From Pseudonocardia cypriaca (lineage in GTDB: Bacteria > Actinomycetota > Actinomycetes > Mycobacteriales > Pseudonocardiaceae): a DNA stretch of 64,000 nucleotides. Of this stretch, positions 62,452 through 64,000 are shown in pieces; the first letter of the stretch is position 1, and the number at the start of each line of letters is the position of its first letter. Location: the NCBI RefSeq assembly GCF_006717045.1, contig NZ_VFPH01000002.1:496001-560000 (forward strand). The letters are read 5' to 3'. The notes beneath the pieces are model-generated. The model did not search any database. It saw nothing but the letters and a program-made list of their open reading frames with translations, and had not been told where the DNA came from. The translations under genes and the position numbers were made by a program.

Positions 62452-62742
62452 TCAGTGGGCCGAGTGCCCGGCCCTGCTCCCGGCCAGCCGCGTGCGGGCC
62501 AGTTTCCGCCAGCGCGCGCCCGACGCCACGGCGAAGGCGGCTGCCGCGGCGCCCCACGTTCCGCGGAACGCTCCTCGGTCCACGATCGCGACTGCGGCGC
62601 GTCCGAGCACGAGTCCGGTGGCGGCCATGCCGCGCGAGTCCTGGACGAACGGCACGCTGCCGCGCACCAGGTAGCCGATGTGGGCGACGACGATCGCGGA
62701 GACCAGCGGGGGCGCGACCCCGTCCCTCCAACCGATCCTCAT
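62452..62742 (-). CDS. Small membrane protein of unknown function
   Basis: The 96-residue product has two or three hydrophobic segments (PPLVSAIVVAHIGYLVRG, then GMAATGLVLGRAAVAIVD and TWGAAAAAFAVASGARW). GGAGGTGGACGG before ATG 62742 is a good ribosome site. It is the first gene of a pair with the SHOCT protein. A DevR-like box lies 49 bases upstream. No family is recognised. Confidence 0.65.
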   Translation of the reverse strand: MRIGWRDGVAPPLVSAIVVAHIGYLVRGSVPFVQDSRGMAATGLVLGRAAVAIVDRGAFRGTWGAAAAAFAVASGARWRKLARTRLAGSRAGHSAH

Positions 62743-62790
62743 CCGTCCACCTCCGCCACCGAGCGTGCTCGCCGTCGCGTGCTGCCGGCA

Positions 62791-62804
62791 CGGCCTTCGG
62801 TCCC
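62791..62804. promoter_or_regulatory. DevR/DosR-like box inside a larger inverted repeat
   Basis: CGGCCTTCGGTCCC lies 48 bases before the start at 62742 and upstream of the rightward gene. It sits within the arms CGGCACGG / CCGTGCCG, an 8-bp perfect inverted repeat. Confidence 0.5.
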
Positions 62805-62963
62805 GTGCCGTTGGCCCGTTGGTCATCGGCTCGTGGGGCGCTGCGCGGGATGCGCTGCTCGGGGCCGTCTCCGTGCCTGCGGGCCGAACGGTTGGTCAGC
62901 ATCCGGTTCCTCGAGGACCTCGTGCCCCTACGGCGTGCAGCGGTCATGGCGCACCATCGGGCC

Positions 62964-64000
62964 ATGGCGGCGAGAGCAGCAGTGCCGGGCGGCGATCGCT
63001 CCGAGCTGCATGACGCGCTCGAACGCTGGGTCGCGCGCGGTCTGATCAGCCCTGAGCAGGCGGAGCGCATCCTGGCGGACGAGCAGGGGTCGATCGAGCG
63101 GCGGGCGCGGCGAGGGCCGCTGGTGGCGGAGGCGCTCGGATACGTCGGAGGGGTGCTGATCCTCGTCGGGGCCGTGGCGGTCGCTGAACGCTACTGGTCG
63201 GACATCGGCCTCGGCGGACGGCTCGGGGTGACCTTCGGGGCCGCCGGGCTCCTGCTCGTCACCGGCCTCTGCGTTCCCGCCCGACGCGTCGACGTGGCGC
63301 GCCGACTCCGGAGTGTGTGCTGGCTGCTGTCAGCGGTCCTGCTCGCCGCCGGCCTGGGCCGGCTGGGGACCGAGGTGCTGGAGCTCGACGGGGACACCGT
63401 CGCGCTGCTGACCTCCGGCGTCACCGCCGCCTACACCGCGGTGCTGTGGTGGCGCCACCGCACCGTCCTCCAGCAGGCGGCACTGCTCGTCGCACTCACC
63501 GCGACAGCCGCTGCCGCCGCAGCGCACCTCCCGCACGGCGCGGACCACGTGACCGGGCTCGCGGTCTGGGGCGTCGGCGCGGGGTGGCTGCTGCTCGGCT
63601 GGGGCGGCGTGATCACCGCCCGGACCGGCGCATACGTCCTCGGGGGTTCCGCGACGGTCCTGGGCGGGCTGCCGACCGTCGAGGCCGGCTGGGGCGCCGC
63701 GCTCGCAATCGGTTCCGCCCTCGTCCTGGTGGCCGCCGGTGCGTGGCTGCGCGACCTCCTGCTGCTCGCCGTCGGCTCGATCGCCACGCTGCTGACCGTT
63801 CCCTCGGTGCTCGGGCAGTACTTCCCCGACACCCTCACCGTGCCCCTCGCACTGGTGGGCTGCGGGGTGCTGCTCGTCGCGGGAGCCGTCCACACCTCGT
63901 ACCGCCGTCGACTCGGCCCGCCCAGCACCCGTCCGGGCGTCGGCAACCGGGCGGCCGCCATCGGTGCCGCTGCCACCGTCGCGGTGGCGGTGACCGTCGC
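62964..64000 (+). CDS. DUF2157-type membrane protein (3' end outside window)
   Basis: An N-terminal soluble part (ALERWVARGLISPEQAERIL) resembles the DUF2157 leader. A series of membrane helices follows (GYVGGVLILVGAVAVAERYW; FGAAGLLLVTGLCVPA; SAVLLAAGLGRLG; TSGVTAAYTAVLWW and more), at least nine in the visible 345 residues. The function is unknown. The start is ATG 62964 or the in-frame ATG 62946; neither has a clear ribosome site. The reading frame is open at the window edge. Confidence 0.75.
   Translation, partial: MAARAAVPGGDRSELHDALERWVARGLISPEQAERILADEQGSIERRARRGPLVAEALGYVGGVLILVGAVAVAERYWSDIGLGGRLGVTFGAAGLLLVTGLCVPARRVDVARRLRSVCWLLSAVLLAAGLGRLGTEVLELDGDTVALLTSGVTAAYTAVLWWRHRTVLQQAALLVALTATAAAAAAHLPHGADHVTGLAVWGVGAGWLLLGWGGVITARTGAYVLGGSATVLGGLPTVEAGWGAALAIGSALVLVAAGAWLRDLLLLAVGSIATLLTVPSVLGQYFPDTLTVPLALVGCGVLLVAGAVHTSYRRRLGPPSTRPGVGNRAAAIGAAATVAVAVTV

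Overview
The window is very GC-rich, gene-dense DNA with GTG starts, ATGA-type overlaps, an AfsR/SARP regulator and a DevR/DosR-type regulator. This points to a high-GC actinobacterium, most likely of the Pseudonocardia/Pseudonocardiaceae kind. The organism assignment is inference from gene content and composition. I saw no rRNA, tRNA, CRISPR array or insertion sequence.

Positions 1-16.5 kb are ordinary accessory chromosome: an AfsR-like regulator that runs off the left edge, an MFS exporter, a DJ-1/PfpI-like protein with a frameshifted end, a DHFR-like reductase, a membrane histidine kinase and an F420/NADP-type reductase. A sugar-acid locus follows (two enolase-superfamily dehydratases, a LacI regulator, a large putative glycosidase). 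Its ABC transporter survives only as the last codons of a permease next to a LacI-type operator. A GAF/PP2C phosphatase and a YtxH-like small protein close this part.

From about 16.7 kb to the right edge the window reads as one hypoxia/dormancy island. It holds cspA; phosphoketolase-acetate kinase (xfp-ackA) and, separately, pta; cytochrome bd oxidase (cydA, cydB, fused cydDC); and an ArsR regulator with a six-gene complex I/hydrogenase-4-like operon in the order of M. tuberculosis Rv0081-Rv0087. It also holds a SulP transporter, narK and narGHJI, tandem universal stress proteins, CBS proteins, an Rv2004c-like kinase, a DevR response regulator, Acg-type nitroreductases, an Rv1733c-like protein, a pyridoxamine-oxidase-fold protein and a K+ channel. 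Many are homologues of the mycobacterial DosR regulon.

A shared near-palindrome, roughly GGG(A/C)CCTTCGG(T/C)CC, lies upstream of most of these units, often 40-90 bp from the start codon. I take it as the likely DevR binding site. Together the genes would give high-affinity oxygen respiration, nitrate respiration, ATP from acetyl phosphate, and redox and stress buffering when oxygen falls.

The window is also rich in gene scars. There are remnants of a sugar ABC permease, a CtpF-like P-type ATPase, the DevS sensor kinase beside devR, an Acg-type nitroreductase (first and last codons joined), an alcohol dehydrogenase C-terminus and a pstB N-terminus. Two further genes carry single-base frameshifts and one stress protein has a damaged start. 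The DevR regulator therefore seems to be an orphan locally. The large subunit of the hydrogenase-like complex lacks all the NiFe-ligating cysteine motifs.
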